Origin: Dehalococcoidia bacterium | GTDB taxonomy: Bacteria > Chloroflexota > Dehalococcoidia > Lucifugimonadales > Lucifugimonadaceae | Assembly (NCBI GenBank): GCA_030747175.1 | Contig: JASLLE010000006.1 | Coordinates: forward strand, 1-64,000 | Direction of reading: 5' to 3' | DNA: 64,000 nt | Part shown: piece after piece, positions 39,278 to 48,858 of the stretch | Layout of the letters: each line of letters opens with the position of its first letter | How positions within the stretch are numbered: the first letter of the stretch is position 1 | Notes under the pieces: generated by a model | Seen by the model: the letters and a program-made list of their open reading frames with translations, nothing else | Database searches by the model: none | Told to the model about the DNA's origin: nothing | Position numbers and translations under genes: made by a program

Positions 39278-39943
39278 CTAACGCCGGGGCTGATCCCAGT
39301 CCGGGTATTCCGTTTCCAGCTCTCGCAGCCGCATGTAGTCACGAAGCGTGGCGAAAGCGGCGCGCGCCGCAGTCGCTTTCCGGTGCGAAGGCTCGACCCG
39401 CATCGCCTGCGCCAGGTGCTCGGAGAGGAAATGGGCCTCGGCCACGGACACGGGCCGGAACTCGTCATGTCGCAGGATCGTTTCGACGTCGACATCCTCG
39501 TTCAGCAATCTGGCGGCGGCGCGTCCGGCGGCGAGATCTGCGCGGTCGAACAAGAAACCAGAATCATCCCGCCCGGGGCGCAGGATTTCGGCCTCGATCA
39601 ACCGGGCCAGAACGGCCCGGTCCAAACCGGTCTCGTCCAGGTATTCGGCCAGCCCCACGGGTCCGCGTGGCGTTCGGAGTTGTGTCGTGGACAGTCCGAG
39701 CTCGGCGGCCGGATTGGGGCTGTCAAGAATCCGGGCGATGACCGCCAGCGGCAATCCCCGATCCTGGAAATCCTTGATCCGGGCTATCCGCTCCACCATC
39801 TCGGGCGGATACGATGCGCGTGTCCTCGCCGTCTTTGCCGGATGCGGAAGCAATCCCCGGTTGACGTAGAAATTTATGGTCGCCGGGCTGATCCCCGTGC
39901 GTCGGGATAGTTCCCCGACCGGGATGCCGGTTTCATTCGCCAT
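39278..39943 (-). CDS. MerR-family transcriptional regulator
   Basis: PVGELSRRTGISPATINFYVNRGLLPHPAKTARTRASYPPEMVERIARIKDFQDRGLPLAVIARIL. Confidence 0.88.
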   Translation of the reverse strand: MANETGIPVGELSRRTGISPATINFYVNRGLLPHPAKTARTRASYPPEMVERIARIKDFQDRGLPLAVIARILDSPNPAAELGLSTTQLRTPRGPVGLAEYLDETGLDRAVLARLIEAEILRPGRDDSGFLFDRADLAAGRAAARLLNEDVDVETILRHDEFRPVSVAEAHFLSEHLAQAMRVEPSHRKATAARAAFATLRDYMRLRELETEYPDWDQPRR

Positions 39944-40354
39944 GTTGTCAAGCGCTCACTTGTCAACTTGTCTGGCAACAGATTAGCCACTTGCGAACGC
40001 AACGTCCAGCGATCAACGGTTCCGATGTTGGCGAGGTTGGATCATATCGCCCGGTGATTCTGCGCTCAACGTCCCGTGCTGCGGAACAAGAACCTGGATC
40101 AATCCGCGGCCTGTCCCCGAGCCTGAGGGAATCCGTGCCCACAGTGACGCCGTACAAGAAATCGGAAGCGAGACGGCCGGGCATGTACCGTGCACTTACC
40201 CGGTCGCTCGCTTCCTTTCGCTCCGTGAGTCAACGCCGGTAAGCAACCCTTCCTCGTCATTCCTCTCCCGGGAGGAATACACGAGAAGCGTCGGGAATAG
40301 TGCTCCGGGTCGTTACCTGGACGACGCGTACCGCGATGGTGCGAAACTACCGGC

Positions 40355-40957
40355 ATGGCTGCTACACGTGTGCTGCTCATCGGCGGTCCTTCACACGCCG
40401 GCAAGACGACGCTTGCCGAGGCGGTGGCCGCCAGGCTCGGCTGGAGCCATGTTTCCACTGATTGGATGGCCCGGCATCCCGGTCGACCGTGGAAGTTGGA
40501 GGATCGGCCGGTACCGGATCATGTTGCTGACCATTACTCGTCGCTATCTGTTGAAGAGTTGATTACCGACGTGTTGCGCCACTACAACGGCATGTGGCCG
40601 GATATCGAGGGATTGATACGGACGCACGTTAAGGACGAATCAGCAGACTGCCTGGTACTCGAAGGTTCGGCCGTACTTCCGGAGCCTGTTGCCAACGCGG
40701 GGCTGGAGCAGGTGGCTGCTTGCTGGCTTACTGCGGCCGCAGGCCTGCTCGAAGATCGCATACTCGCATCCAGCGACCACGCGCGGTCTTCACCGGGCGA
40801 ACAGGCGTTAATTCAGAAGTTCGTGGGGCGAAACAACGGACTCAACGGACTGATGATGGACGCCGTCAAAAAACACGGCCTCGCCCACATCGACACAGGA
40901 CTCACCGCCGGCGTTGACGCGCTGAGCGCACGTCTCCAGGACCTCGTAGACCGCTAG
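40355..40957 (+). CDS. P-loop kinase-like ATPase
   Basis: VLLIGGPSHAGKTTLAEAVAARLGWSHVSTDW. Confidence 0.75.
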   Translation: MAATRVLLIGGPSHAGKTTLAEAVAARLGWSHVSTDWMARHPGRPWKLEDRPVPDHVADHYSSLSVEELITDVLRHYNGMWPDIEGLIRTHVKDESADCLVLEGSAVLPEPVANAGLEQVAACWLTAAAGLLEDRILASSDHARSSPGEQALIQKFVGRNNGLNGLMMDAVKKHGLAHIDTGLTAGVDALSARLQDLVDR

Positions 40958-41481
40958 TCTGAACTGTCACCGCTGATCAACACGCCGCTGAGGATGCACG
41001 GTTCGTCGCCGGGATTGCGCCAGCGATGTCGCGTGGCGCGTTGAACAACGCAGTCTCCGGGGGCAAGAAGATGCACACCGTCATCCAGCTCAAGTTCAAT
41101 CTGGCCGGAGACGACCACTATGAAATCCAGGGTGTCTGTCGTGTGCCACCCGGAATCACCGGATTCAACGGTTCCGCCGGTATCGAAACGGGACATCGCC
41201 TCGGCGTATTCATCTGATTCCCGATCGACGGCCTCTAACTCAGACTCCGGTGGCACCCGGAGCATCACCCAGTTGATTCCGCCCGCCGCGGGGAGTTGAG
41301 CGAAACTATCGACATCGGCGGGATCCCGGTCCTCGTCCAGGACCGGTGGACTTGAACTCGTGGTCCACATCACGTCGAACTGTGTCGTCAGTAGATCGAA
41401 ACGTCCGGGAGACGGCCCGTCCAACGCTGCGTGTGACCGGCCGTCTGAGTCGATCCCTGTTACCAGTCTTCGAGCGAGCAA
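40954..41481 (-). CDS. Cupin-domain protein
   Basis: DTLDFIVVVSGQIELELDDGVHLLAPGDCVVQRATRHRWRNPGDEPC. Confidence 0.85.
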   Translation of the reverse strand: MLARRLVTGIDSDGRSHAALDGPSPGRFDLLTTQFDVMWTTSSSPPVLDEDRDPADVDSFAQLPAAGGINWVMLRVPPESELEAVDRESDEYAEAMSRFDTGGTVESGDSGWHTTDTLDFIVVVSGQIELELDDGVHLLAPGDCVVQRATRHRWRNPGDEPCILSGVLISGDSSD

Positions 41482-41580
41482 CTATACCTCCGACGAACCC
41501 TACGTGGTCTCGTAGCCGATGCAGTCTATTCCACCTGCGCCGGAAACTCGGAAACTCGGTGGAAATCGGGTAATGGTCGC

Positions 41581-41949
41581 TTACCCGGACATCACGTCTT
41601 CTGGCACGGCGCCGATCTGTATGAGCAGGGTCAGGAAGTCGGGCCTATGCCACGTCTCGACGATTTTGCCGTCACTGGCCCGGTCCATGTGGTGTCCGTT
41701 GAAACTCACGGGTTTGCCGGTTGGGGCATGTCGTTTGAACTGGCCCGAGTGGGTACCGGTGATGGTCAGTTCGGAGGCGACGGGATCACCTTCAGCAACC
41801 AGTTGGTGCACCGTGACCTTCCAATCCGGAGAGCCAGTGCGCTGGCTCAACAACCCGGCGCGCGCCTCATCCAGAGTTACCCGCACCGCTCCGGCGCTCG
41901 CGACGTTCGGAGTGGGCCGCGTGACTCTACGGATCCGTTCGTCGATCAT
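41581..41949 (-). CDS. SnoaL-like ester cyclase/polyketide cyclase family protein
   Basis: VTVHQLVAEGDPVASELTITGTHSGQFKRHAPTGKPVSFNGHHMDRASDGKIVETWHRPD. Confidence 0.75.
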   Translation of the reverse strand: MIDERIRRVTRPTPNVASAGAVRVTLDEARAGLLSQRTGSPDWKVTVHQLVAEGDPVASELTITGTHSGQFKRHAPTGKPVSFNGHHMDRASDGKIVETWHRPDFLTLLIQIGAVPEDVMSG

Positions 41950-42078
41950 GACTTCCTCACGATTTCGACCCTATGCTGTCGACCTGATACGAATTGCGCC
42001 GCATTCGTGCCACGACGGGGCGTCATTCGAGTCATACACGCCTATACCTTCCGCTCGGCGTAGTGGGGAAATGCTTCC

Positions 42079-42261
42079 ATGGCCGAAATCCTGACCCTGA
42101 TCAGCATCATTGTCCTTGCAGCTTTTGTCGTCTTTGCAGCCTTTGCAGTCGCGGTCGCAAAACGGAGAACCCAAGGCCAACAAGGGTCGCACCGAGGAAA
42201 CCGATCCGCTGAATCGGAGCAACAACCCACTCCACCGACACCTTCCTCTTGGCCTTACTAG
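42079..42261 (+). CDS. Possible small single-TM protein
   Basis: 60 aa; MAEILTLISIIVLAAFVVFAAFAVAVAKRR then polar Pro-rich tail. Confidence 0.35.
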   Translation: MAEILTLISIIVLAAFVVFAAFAVAVAKRRTQGQQGSHRGNRSAESEQQPTPPTPSSWPY

Positions 42262-42326
42262 CGCCTGCCTGCCGACGGCCGCAACAAGCCCCGCTCCGGC
42301 GCTGGTGACGCTGGAAACGGGGAGAT

Positions 42327-43637
42327 TTACCCTGTTCGAACGGACCCGGCGTCGTGGAAACCCTGGATCTCGGCATCCGAATAGCCGGCCTCCGACAGAA
42401 CCTCCCGAGTGTGTTCGCCGCGACCCGGCGATGTCCTGACCGCCACGGGAGGACTCTCGGACCATTTGGACAGTGGTCCCGGGGTCCGAACTCTCCCCCC
42501 AACGGGGTGTCGCTGCTCAATAATCATGCCCACCGCCTGGGATTGTTCGTGGTCGAGCATCTCCTCAACGTAGAGGACGGGCGCAGCGGGAACCCCGGCA
42601 GCGTGGAAAATGCGCATCCACTCGGCAGCGGTCTTGCCGAGGATGATCTTCTCGATTCGGTGAGAAAGATCGATCGCGAACTGGATCGACTCCTCCGCCG
42701 TCGGATCCCAGTCATCGTTGAATCGAATGTCCTCGACTCCGAGGCAATCGGCCGCTTTTTTCCGCAGAGGCTCGCTCAAGCAGCCCAGTGTGAGCACCTG
42801 GTCCGCTGTCTGGTAGGACCGGTAGTAAATCAAATGGGCGACGGGGATGGTCCGCCGCTCACGGTACACGGCGTCGATTTCGGCATAGGTCAGGCCGGCC
42901 TCCCTGAGCAGAGGGAGCTCCTCTTTGACGAATACGGCCGCTGGAGTTGGAGAATTTTCGACCTCGGTTAAAGACGGAGTTTGAATCGTCAATGCGTTCG
43001 CGAACAGCGAGGTCTCAATCTTTTGCCCCATTCCCGTCCGCTCGCGATAGAACAGTGCCGCGCATACCGATTGGACGACGGAGTAGCCGGTCGCGTAATC
43101 GACCATAGGCGTCGCTGTCAGATAACGGGGCACGCCATCATTCAGTGTGAGATCTCCGGAGGTATATCCTCCGAAGACACCTTCTGATGCCATGATTCCG
43201 GTGAGTCCCTGCATCAGCAAGTCATAACCCGGGTCACCGGCGAATGGTCCTTCCCTCCCGAACGCCGTGATTTCGGCGTAAATAATGTCCGGTTTCACGC
43301 CTCTTAACGTTTCGTAGTCGATTCCGAGGTTCTCGAGAACATCGGCCCGATTGTTGACCGTCACGACATCCGCCTGCGATATCAACTTGTGGACGACGGA
43401 ACGTCCTTCATCCGAAGCCAGGTCAAGACACACGGATCTTTTGCCGCGGTTGAGGGAGATGAAAACCCTGCTTTCGGATTCGCTCAGCGGTACGATGCCG
43501 GCCCGTGCAGGTTCGCCCCACGGCGGTTCGATCTTGACCACGTCTGCGCCCAGGTCTGAGAGCAGTACGCCGCTGACCGGACCGGCGACGATCTGTGAGA
43601 ACTCGATTACCCGAATGCCCTGGAGCGGACCAGTCAT
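42327..43637 (-). CDS. CaiB/BaiF (family III) CoA-transferase
   Basis: LQGIRVIEFSQIVAGPVSGVLLSDLGADVVKIEPPWGEPAR; SLNRGKRSVCLDLASDEGR; GYDLLMQGLTGIM. Confidence 0.94.
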   Translation of the reverse strand: MTGPLQGIRVIEFSQIVAGPVSGVLLSDLGADVVKIEPPWGEPARAGIVPLSESESRVFISLNRGKRSVCLDLASDEGRSVVHKLISQADVVTVNNRADVLENLGIDYETLRGVKPDIIYAEITAFGREGPFAGDPGYDLLMQGLTGIMASEGVFGGYTSGDLTLNDGVPRYLTATPMVDYATGYSVVQSVCAALFYRERTGMGQKIETSLFANALTIQTPSLTEVENSPTPAAVFVKEELPLLREAGLTYAEIDAVYRERRTIPVAHLIYYRSYQTADQVLTLGCLSEPLRKKAADCLGVEDIRFNDDWDPTAEESIQFAIDLSHRIEKIILGKTAAEWMRIFHAAGVPAAPVLYVEEMLDHEQSQAVGMIIEQRHPVGGRVRTPGPLSKWSESPPVAVRTSPGRGEHTREVLSEAGYSDAEIQGFHDAGSVRTG

Positions 43638-43751
43638 CCATGCACCTGCCTGAATCTGGGTGGCACTGTGAACAAACTTGCCACGACGGCGCAGCTTACA
43701 GCTAAACGGCGGGTCCCAATCGCTTTGATGGGCGTTGTCATCGCCTCTTAG

Positions 43752-43814
43752 TTACGCCCGCAAGATCTCCCGCTGCGTCAGGATGCGCTCGGTGAGGGGA
43801 TTCATCCCAACGTC
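43752..43814 (-). pseudogene. Relic of the 3' end of a kinase gene paralogous to 44646..48677
   Basis: Minus-strand translation DVGMNPLTERILTQREILRA* vs kinase C-terminus DLGMRPLTERILARREILRA*. Confidence 0.8.
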
Positions 43815-43816
43815 GT

Positions 43817-44599
43817 TCAGGCGCTGAGGCCACCGTCGATCACTAGCGCGTGCCCTGTCATGAAAGTCGATTCATCCGAACACGAGTAGAGGATGGCGTC
43901 GGCGATCTCGTCTGGCTTGCCCCAGCGGCCCAATCTGTTGGCCGCGACGAACATCTCCGCCATCTCGGTCGGCACAGTCACCCCGGGGTTCACCATGTCA
44001 GTTTGAACCACACCCGGGCACAGCGCGTTCACGCGAATGGCGTCTCGGCCGTACTCCAGCGCTGCGCTCCGGGTAAGTCCCAGGACCGCGTGTTTGGAAG
44101 CGGTGTATGGCGCGGTTGGACCGGCTCGAAGGCTGGCGACAGACCCTACGTTCGTGATTACTCCCCGCAACCCAGCATCCCCGTCAGGCTCCTGATGAAG
44201 CATTTGCTTCAATTCTGACCTCATGCAAAGCCACACGCCTTTCTCATTTATGTCGGACACCTCGTACCATTCGGCTTCTGAGTACTCATGCAGCCGTTTC
44301 AGACCTGACGGCCATCCGACGCTAGCGTTGTTGATCGCGCAGTCCAACTTTCCGTAAGTCAATACCGCAGTACGGACCATGTTTTCGACATCCGCGGATC
44401 GCGACACGTCGGTTTGGACGAATTTTGCCGCCGCTCCGAGGGCCTCGATCTGTGCAACCGTCTCAAAGCCTTCTGCTTCTCTTCGACCGGCCACCACGAC
44501 GCTCGCACCCTGACGGCCAAATGCGATTGCCGTCGCTCTGCCGATACCTGAGGTTGCACCAGTAACCAACGCGACCTTGCCCTCGAAAGAACCTGTCAT
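43817..44599 (-). CDS. SDR-family oxidoreductase (ATG at 44599)
   Basis: GKVALVTGATSGIGRATAIAFGRQGA; YTASKHAVLGLTRSAALEYG; ALVIDGGLSA; extension to 44950 rejected. Confidence 0.92.
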   Translation of the reverse strand: MTGSFEGKVALVTGATSGIGRATAIAFGRQGASVVVAGRREAEGFETVAQIEALGAAAKFVQTDVSRSADVENMVRTAVLTYGKLDCAINNASVGWPSGLKRLHEYSEAEWYEVSDINEKGVWLCMRSELKQMLHQEPDGDAGLRGVITNVGSVASLRAGPTAPYTASKHAVLGLTRSAALEYGRDAIRVNALCPGVVQTDMVNPGVTVPTEMAEMFVAANRLGRWGKPDEIADAILYSCSDESTFMTGHALVIDGGLSA

Positions 44600-44645
44600 T
44601 GATTTCCTCCTGCGCAATATGGATGGGGCCAGTCGATTGACCGAG

Positions 44646-47600
44646 TTACGCCCGCAATATCTCCCGCCGAGCAAGAATCCTCTCGGTGAGCGGCCGCATG
44701 CCCAGGTCACGGGCGATGGCGAGCGCTTCGTCCTGCAGCGCGATGGCTTTCTCGCGATCGCCGCCCCCCGAGGCACTCGCGTTTGCTGAGGTTCTCGAAG
44801 CATCATCCCGGTCCAAAAGCATCTCGGCGTATTCGGAGCAGGTCCGGGCCACCTCCGGGCGCATTCCGGCAGGGCGGATGACGTTGAGGGCCCGCTCGAA
44901 TGCCTGCGCGGCGGAGTCCCAGTCCTCCAGGGAGGCGTGAAGCAATCCACGCAACCGGTCCACCGAAATGTGCATGAAGCTGAACAGGACGATCGGCGGT
45001 ATCACGGACTCCAGCACGGCGAGTGATTCCGTCGCGGACTCCCTGTCGTGCCGAATCACCGCCCGGAAAGCGCGGCTGAACTCACCGGGGATTTCCAGCA
45101 GCAACATTCGTTCCGGGTGACGGTGCGGGATCCAATCCGCCGATCCGTTGAAATCGACCAGTGAATATGCCGCGATCGCCCTCAAAGACGAGGGCGCACC
45201 GGAAGAAGGGAGTCCTCTCTGGTTCGCGGCTTCATCCAACTCGGCCAGGCAAGCATGGAGAGATTGTTCGTCACCGGTCTGAATGGCTATGTAAGCGAGT
45301 GTTACCTGGGCAGACATCCACGACCCGCCTTCGCCGAACTGCGCCGTGTCCAGGACCATCAAAGCCGCATCGCGTGCCGAGATCCAATCCCCTTGATTTA
45401 CATGGATTTCTGCAACGCGTGCGTGCGCATGGCCCTGCCACCGAACGTCACGCCAACGGGTCGCGTATTTGACCGCCTCGCCGGCTAACTTCGCCGCCTC
45501 TTCGATCTCACCAATCTGCACGTGTGCCGTCGTCGTCCACTGATAGGCACGATACCGGGACACACTCGCCTCGGCATTTGCGGTTAGCGCAAGCGCCTGT
45601 TTACCGTACGGGATCCCCTGCTCGGGAAGCACGGCGCCCCCGTACACGTTGACGCGATTGGCCATCACCGATGAGAGCAGGATTTCGTCATCTTGCGCCA
45701 TAGCAATCCCCTCGGCGCGATCCAGCGCGTCAAGCGCGATATCTGTCTGGTTCGTCGAAAACCCGATCGCTAGCGCATAGTCGGAGAGCATGTATCCAAT
45801 CTGCTCGGAGCTCTCGTCCAATCCGGCGATAATTTGCTGGTACCTTTCGGTCATGGCAGTCGCCAGCCCGGAGTTGTGCGCGTCTTTGAGTCCGGCGGCG
45901 GCTGTCTCAAAATCACTCTGTTCCAGGTAGTAATCGATCGCCGCCGCCATTGCATCTATCGATTCCTGGATCCTGCCTACCGCTCCCCCGGCGCGGCTGG
46001 CGAGGAGCAAGAGTCGGGCATGGTCTGAATCGACCGGCCGGTCCGTCAGTCCCAGTGCGATATCGGCCCGTCGATAAGCATCGTGGTTGGCGTGAACCGA
46101 GAAAGCCGCCTGAGCCGCTACGATCGCGTAGTGCTCCGCTCGTTCTCCGCCCAGGACCGATTCTGCTTCCAGGAAGTGGGGCAGTAGTTCCGGCGCGTGG
46201 TCATCAGCGTCGTCACCGTACATTCGTTCCAGCACGCTCGCGATGTTGGCGTGTATCCGGACTCGTCGGGCAAGTGAAAGTTCGCTTGTGAGGGTTTCCT
46301 GGAACAGAGCATGGGTGAACTGGAAATGGCCGATCTCGTCCGATAACTCCTCAATCAGCTTGGCATCCAGCGCCTCATCGAGGACGTCCAATAACTGGCC
46401 CTCGGTAGTGTCCTCCGCCAGTTCCCTCAAGGCTGCCAGCGTGAAATCGCGACCGATCACGGCTGCCGTGGTGAAGATTTCGTTGGCCCGGTCGGACAGG
46501 CGGTCCAACCGGCGTCCTATGACCTCGCGAACGCCTTCCGGTATACGGACGGACCAGGTTGAACGGCCGGACACCTTCTCTTCGGCGAGTTCGCCCGACT
46601 GGACAAGGTCCCGAATGACCTCGGTGACGAAGAGAGGGTTTCCCTCTGTGTGGCGCTGGATCGTGGCCGATAGTTCGTACGGAGCGGAGAACCCGGCCGC
46701 AATTTCTACAAATCGGGCGATGTCCGCCTCGCTCAGCCCCCTCAGTAAAACGCGCTCGTACAGTCGCTCACGCGCCAGGTCACCCAGAGTCACGGTGAGG
46801 GGATGCCGACGGTTCAACTCCATGTCCCGGTATGTGCACAGCAGCAGGACTCGCGCCTGCCCCAGCTCGCGGGCGATGAACTCCAGGAAGGTGAGCGAGG
46901 GCTGATCCGACCAGTGGAGGTCGTCCAGGACGATCACGAGCGGCCGGGACTGAGAAGCCGCCCTCAGGAAACTGGTTATCGAATCAAATAGCCGGAACCG
47001 GGCACTCTCCGGATCATCCATCAGCGGCGGCGGCTGTAACTCCGGCATCCGGTCCTTCACGTCAGTCACGATCTCCGCGACGACGGACGCGCTGGATCCC
47101 ATCTGGCGGCGCAACTCGTCAGATTCGATATCCCGCACGTAGCTGCGAATCGCCTGCACCCAGGGCCAGTACGGCGGGGCACCTCCTCCCTCGTAACACC
47201 GTCCCCACAGCACTTGCGCACCCCTGAGGCCGGCGTAGGTTGTGAGTTCCTCGCAGGTCCGGGTTTTGCCGATACCCGGTTCACCTACCAGGGTGACCAG
47301 GCGGCCTCGTCCTCCAAGCACGTCTTCCAGTGCGGCTTTGAGCTGGTCCATCTCAGCCTGTCGTCCGACGAATACGCCGCCGGCAAGGGATTCCAGTGAG
47401 TTGGCTTCGCGCTCAACAGTCTCGCCTCGTGCTGTCAGGTCGATGGCCTCAAGTGCGTTGAACACGTCCTGCGCGCTGTTCGGCCTCTCTGATGGGTCTT
47501 TGGCGAGCATGCGCATGATGAGCGCTTCTAGCGGTCTCGGACACGTCCCGTTGTGCCAGGTTGGAGCGACCGGCGGTGTATTGATGTGCTGGCCGATGAT

Positions 47601-48677
47601 GGCGACCTCTTCATCTCCCAGGAAGGGAGGACGGCCTGTCACCATTTCGTAAAGCATTGCTCCCAGCGAATACAGGTCGGCCCGGGGAGTGATGTCCCCG
47701 CCGGTTGCCTGCTCGGGCGGCATGTAGGAGACGGTTCCGATCATCATCGCTTCTCGGGTGAGGCGTGATCGATCGGTCAGCATTGCAAGCCCGAAGTCGC
47801 CGATCTTGGCCGTGCCGTCCTCCGTCAGCCAGACGTTCCCGGGCTTAAGGTCACGGTGGACGATGCCGCGGTCGTGTGCGAACGCCAGCCCCTCGCAGAC
47901 CGCCTTGCCGATCTCGATGGTGCGTTCAAGAGGGAGACCGCCGGCCGGGCGGCCACGGGGAACCGCCCCGACAACGTTATCGCGCGTCGGCCCGTCCGTA
48001 GGGGCAGGCCCCTGTGCCTGCCCTCCGCGGTCCGCTGCATCTAACAACGCCTCAACATCCCCTCCACCCATGAGCTCCGTCACCATGTAGGGCGAACCAT
48101 CGTCCTCCTGGCCCAGATCGAGCACCGCAACGATGTTGGGATGCACACCCAGCCGCCCCATCGCTTGGGCCTCGCGGGAGATGCGTTCTTTCGACGTCTG
48201 GTCGAAGCCCTCGGTCTTGATGAGGGCGAAAGCCACTTCTCTGTCCAGCAGGGTGTCGTGGGCCTGGTAGACGCGCTTCTTGCCGCCTTCGCCGAGAAAC
48301 TTGCTGACCTGGTAGCGGTCGTTAGCGAACGACGAAGGGATTAGATCTCTACCGTGCCCTTCCTTCCCCGGAAGGATCGAAGAGCCGGTCGTGGGCGTAT
48401 TGCCATACGCCCCTAAAACGGTGGATGTGGACGAGCCTTCTCCCTCACCCTTCCTCGGAAGGGCAGGCTCCCGGCCTTCTCCAGCCGGAAGAGGGGATTC
48501 CACAGCCAGCCAGCGCTCGGCGGCTTCCAGGTACGCGACCGCTTCAGAGTTGTTTGCATCAACCGCGAGTACGTTTTGCGACAGAATCCGGACGGACGTC
48601 CAGTCATCCGCCTCTTCTGCCGCATCTATACGATCAAGCAGCCGCTCGATCCGCCTCTGCGCACGTTCGCTCGTCAT
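44646..48677 (-). CDS. Large Ser/Thr protein kinase - AAA ATPase - TPR-like regulator (ATG at 48677)
   Basis: Kinase FLGEGGKKRVYQAHD, HRDLKPGNVWL, GDFGLA; ATPase GEPGIGKTRTCEELT and VIVLDDLHWSD; C-terminal helical repeats. Confidence 0.92.
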   Translation of the reverse strand: MTSERAQRRIERLLDRIDAAEEADDWTSVRILSQNVLAVDANNSEAVAYLEAAERWLAVESPLPAGEGREPALPRKGEGEGSSTSTVLGAYGNTPTTGSSILPGKEGHGRDLIPSSFANDRYQVSKFLGEGGKKRVYQAHDTLLDREVAFALIKTEGFDQTSKERISREAQAMGRLGVHPNIVAVLDLGQEDDGSPYMVTELMGGGDVEALLDAADRGGQAQGPAPTDGPTRDNVVGAVPRGRPAGGLPLERTIEIGKAVCEGLAFAHDRGIVHRDLKPGNVWLTEDGTAKIGDFGLAMLTDRSRLTREAMMIGTVSYMPPEQATGGDITPRADLYSLGAMLYEMVTGRPPFLGDEEVAIIGQHINTPPVAPTWHNGTCPRPLEALIMRMLAKDPSERPNSAQDVFNALEAIDLTARGETVEREANSLESLAGGVFVGRQAEMDQLKAALEDVLGGRGRLVTLVGEPGIGKTRTCEELTTYAGLRGAQVLWGRCYEGGGAPPYWPWVQAIRSYVRDIESDELRRQMGSSASVVAEIVTDVKDRMPELQPPPLMDDPESARFRLFDSITSFLRAASQSRPLVIVLDDLHWSDQPSLTFLEFIARELGQARVLLLCTYRDMELNRRHPLTVTLGDLARERLYERVLLRGLSEADIARFVEIAAGFSAPYELSATIQRHTEGNPLFVTEVIRDLVQSGELAEEKVSGRSTWSVRIPEGVREVIGRRLDRLSDRANEIFTTAAVIGRDFTLAALRELAEDTTEGQLLDVLDEALDAKLIEELSDEIGHFQFTHALFQETLTSELSLARRVRIHANIASVLERMYGDDADDHAPELLPHFLEAESVLGGERAEHYAIVAAQAAFSVHANHDAYRRADIALGLTDRPVDSDHARLLLLASRAGGAVGRIQESIDAMAAAIDYYLEQSDFETAAAGLKDAHNSGLATAMTERYQQIIAGLDESSEQIGYMLSDYALAIGFSTNQTDIALDALDRAEGIAMAQDDEILLSSVMANRVNVYGGAVLPEQGIPYGKQALALTANAEASVSRYRAYQWTTTAHVQIGEIEEAAKLAGEAVKYATRWRDVRWQGHAHARVAEIHVNQGDWISARDAALMVLDTAQFGEGGSWMSAQVTLAYIAIQTGDEQSLHACLAELDEAANQRGLPSSGAPSSLRAIAAYSLVDFNGSADWIPHRHPERMLLLEIPGEFSRAFRAVIRHDRESATESLAVLESVIPPIVLFSFMHISVDRLRGLLHASLEDWDSAAQAFERALNVIRPAGMRPEVARTCSEYAEMLLDRDDASRTSANASASGGGDREKAIALQDEALAIARDLGMRPLTERILARREILRA
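47947..48026. repeat. Two palindromic repeats inside the kinase-domain coding sequence
   Basis: gggcggccacggggaaccgccccgac (47947-47972) and GTAGGGGCAGGC-CCCTGT-GCCTGCCC (47998-48023). Confidence 0.8.
48340..48503. repeat. Cluster of repeats inside kinase gene, encoding a low-complexity linker
   Basis: ccttccccggaaggatcg; GGGCGTATTGCCATACGCCCCT (48393-48414, identical to 6635-6656); cttctccctcacccttcctcggaagggcaggctccc...agagggg, similar to intergenic 51212-51278. Confidence 0.82.
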
Positions 48678-48858
48678 GATGGTGGCGATGATACATCTAC
48701 ACCATTTCTCGCGTTTCAGAGATGTGGCTTCGCATCGCACTCAGGTTCAGGTAAGGTCTCCGACGGCGGTCGACATTCATGCCCGCGACCGCACTCAGCG
48801 CATTCATCCCGCACGCATGCCGTGCGTCCCGGAAACCCGGTAGAAGGAACCACAACAC

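Noticed and set aside
44600-44950. N-terminal extension of the SDR ORF (to 44950)
   Set aside because: SDR homology begins at MTGSFEGKVALVTG (44599); the extension is an alternate frame of the kinase gene's 3' end.
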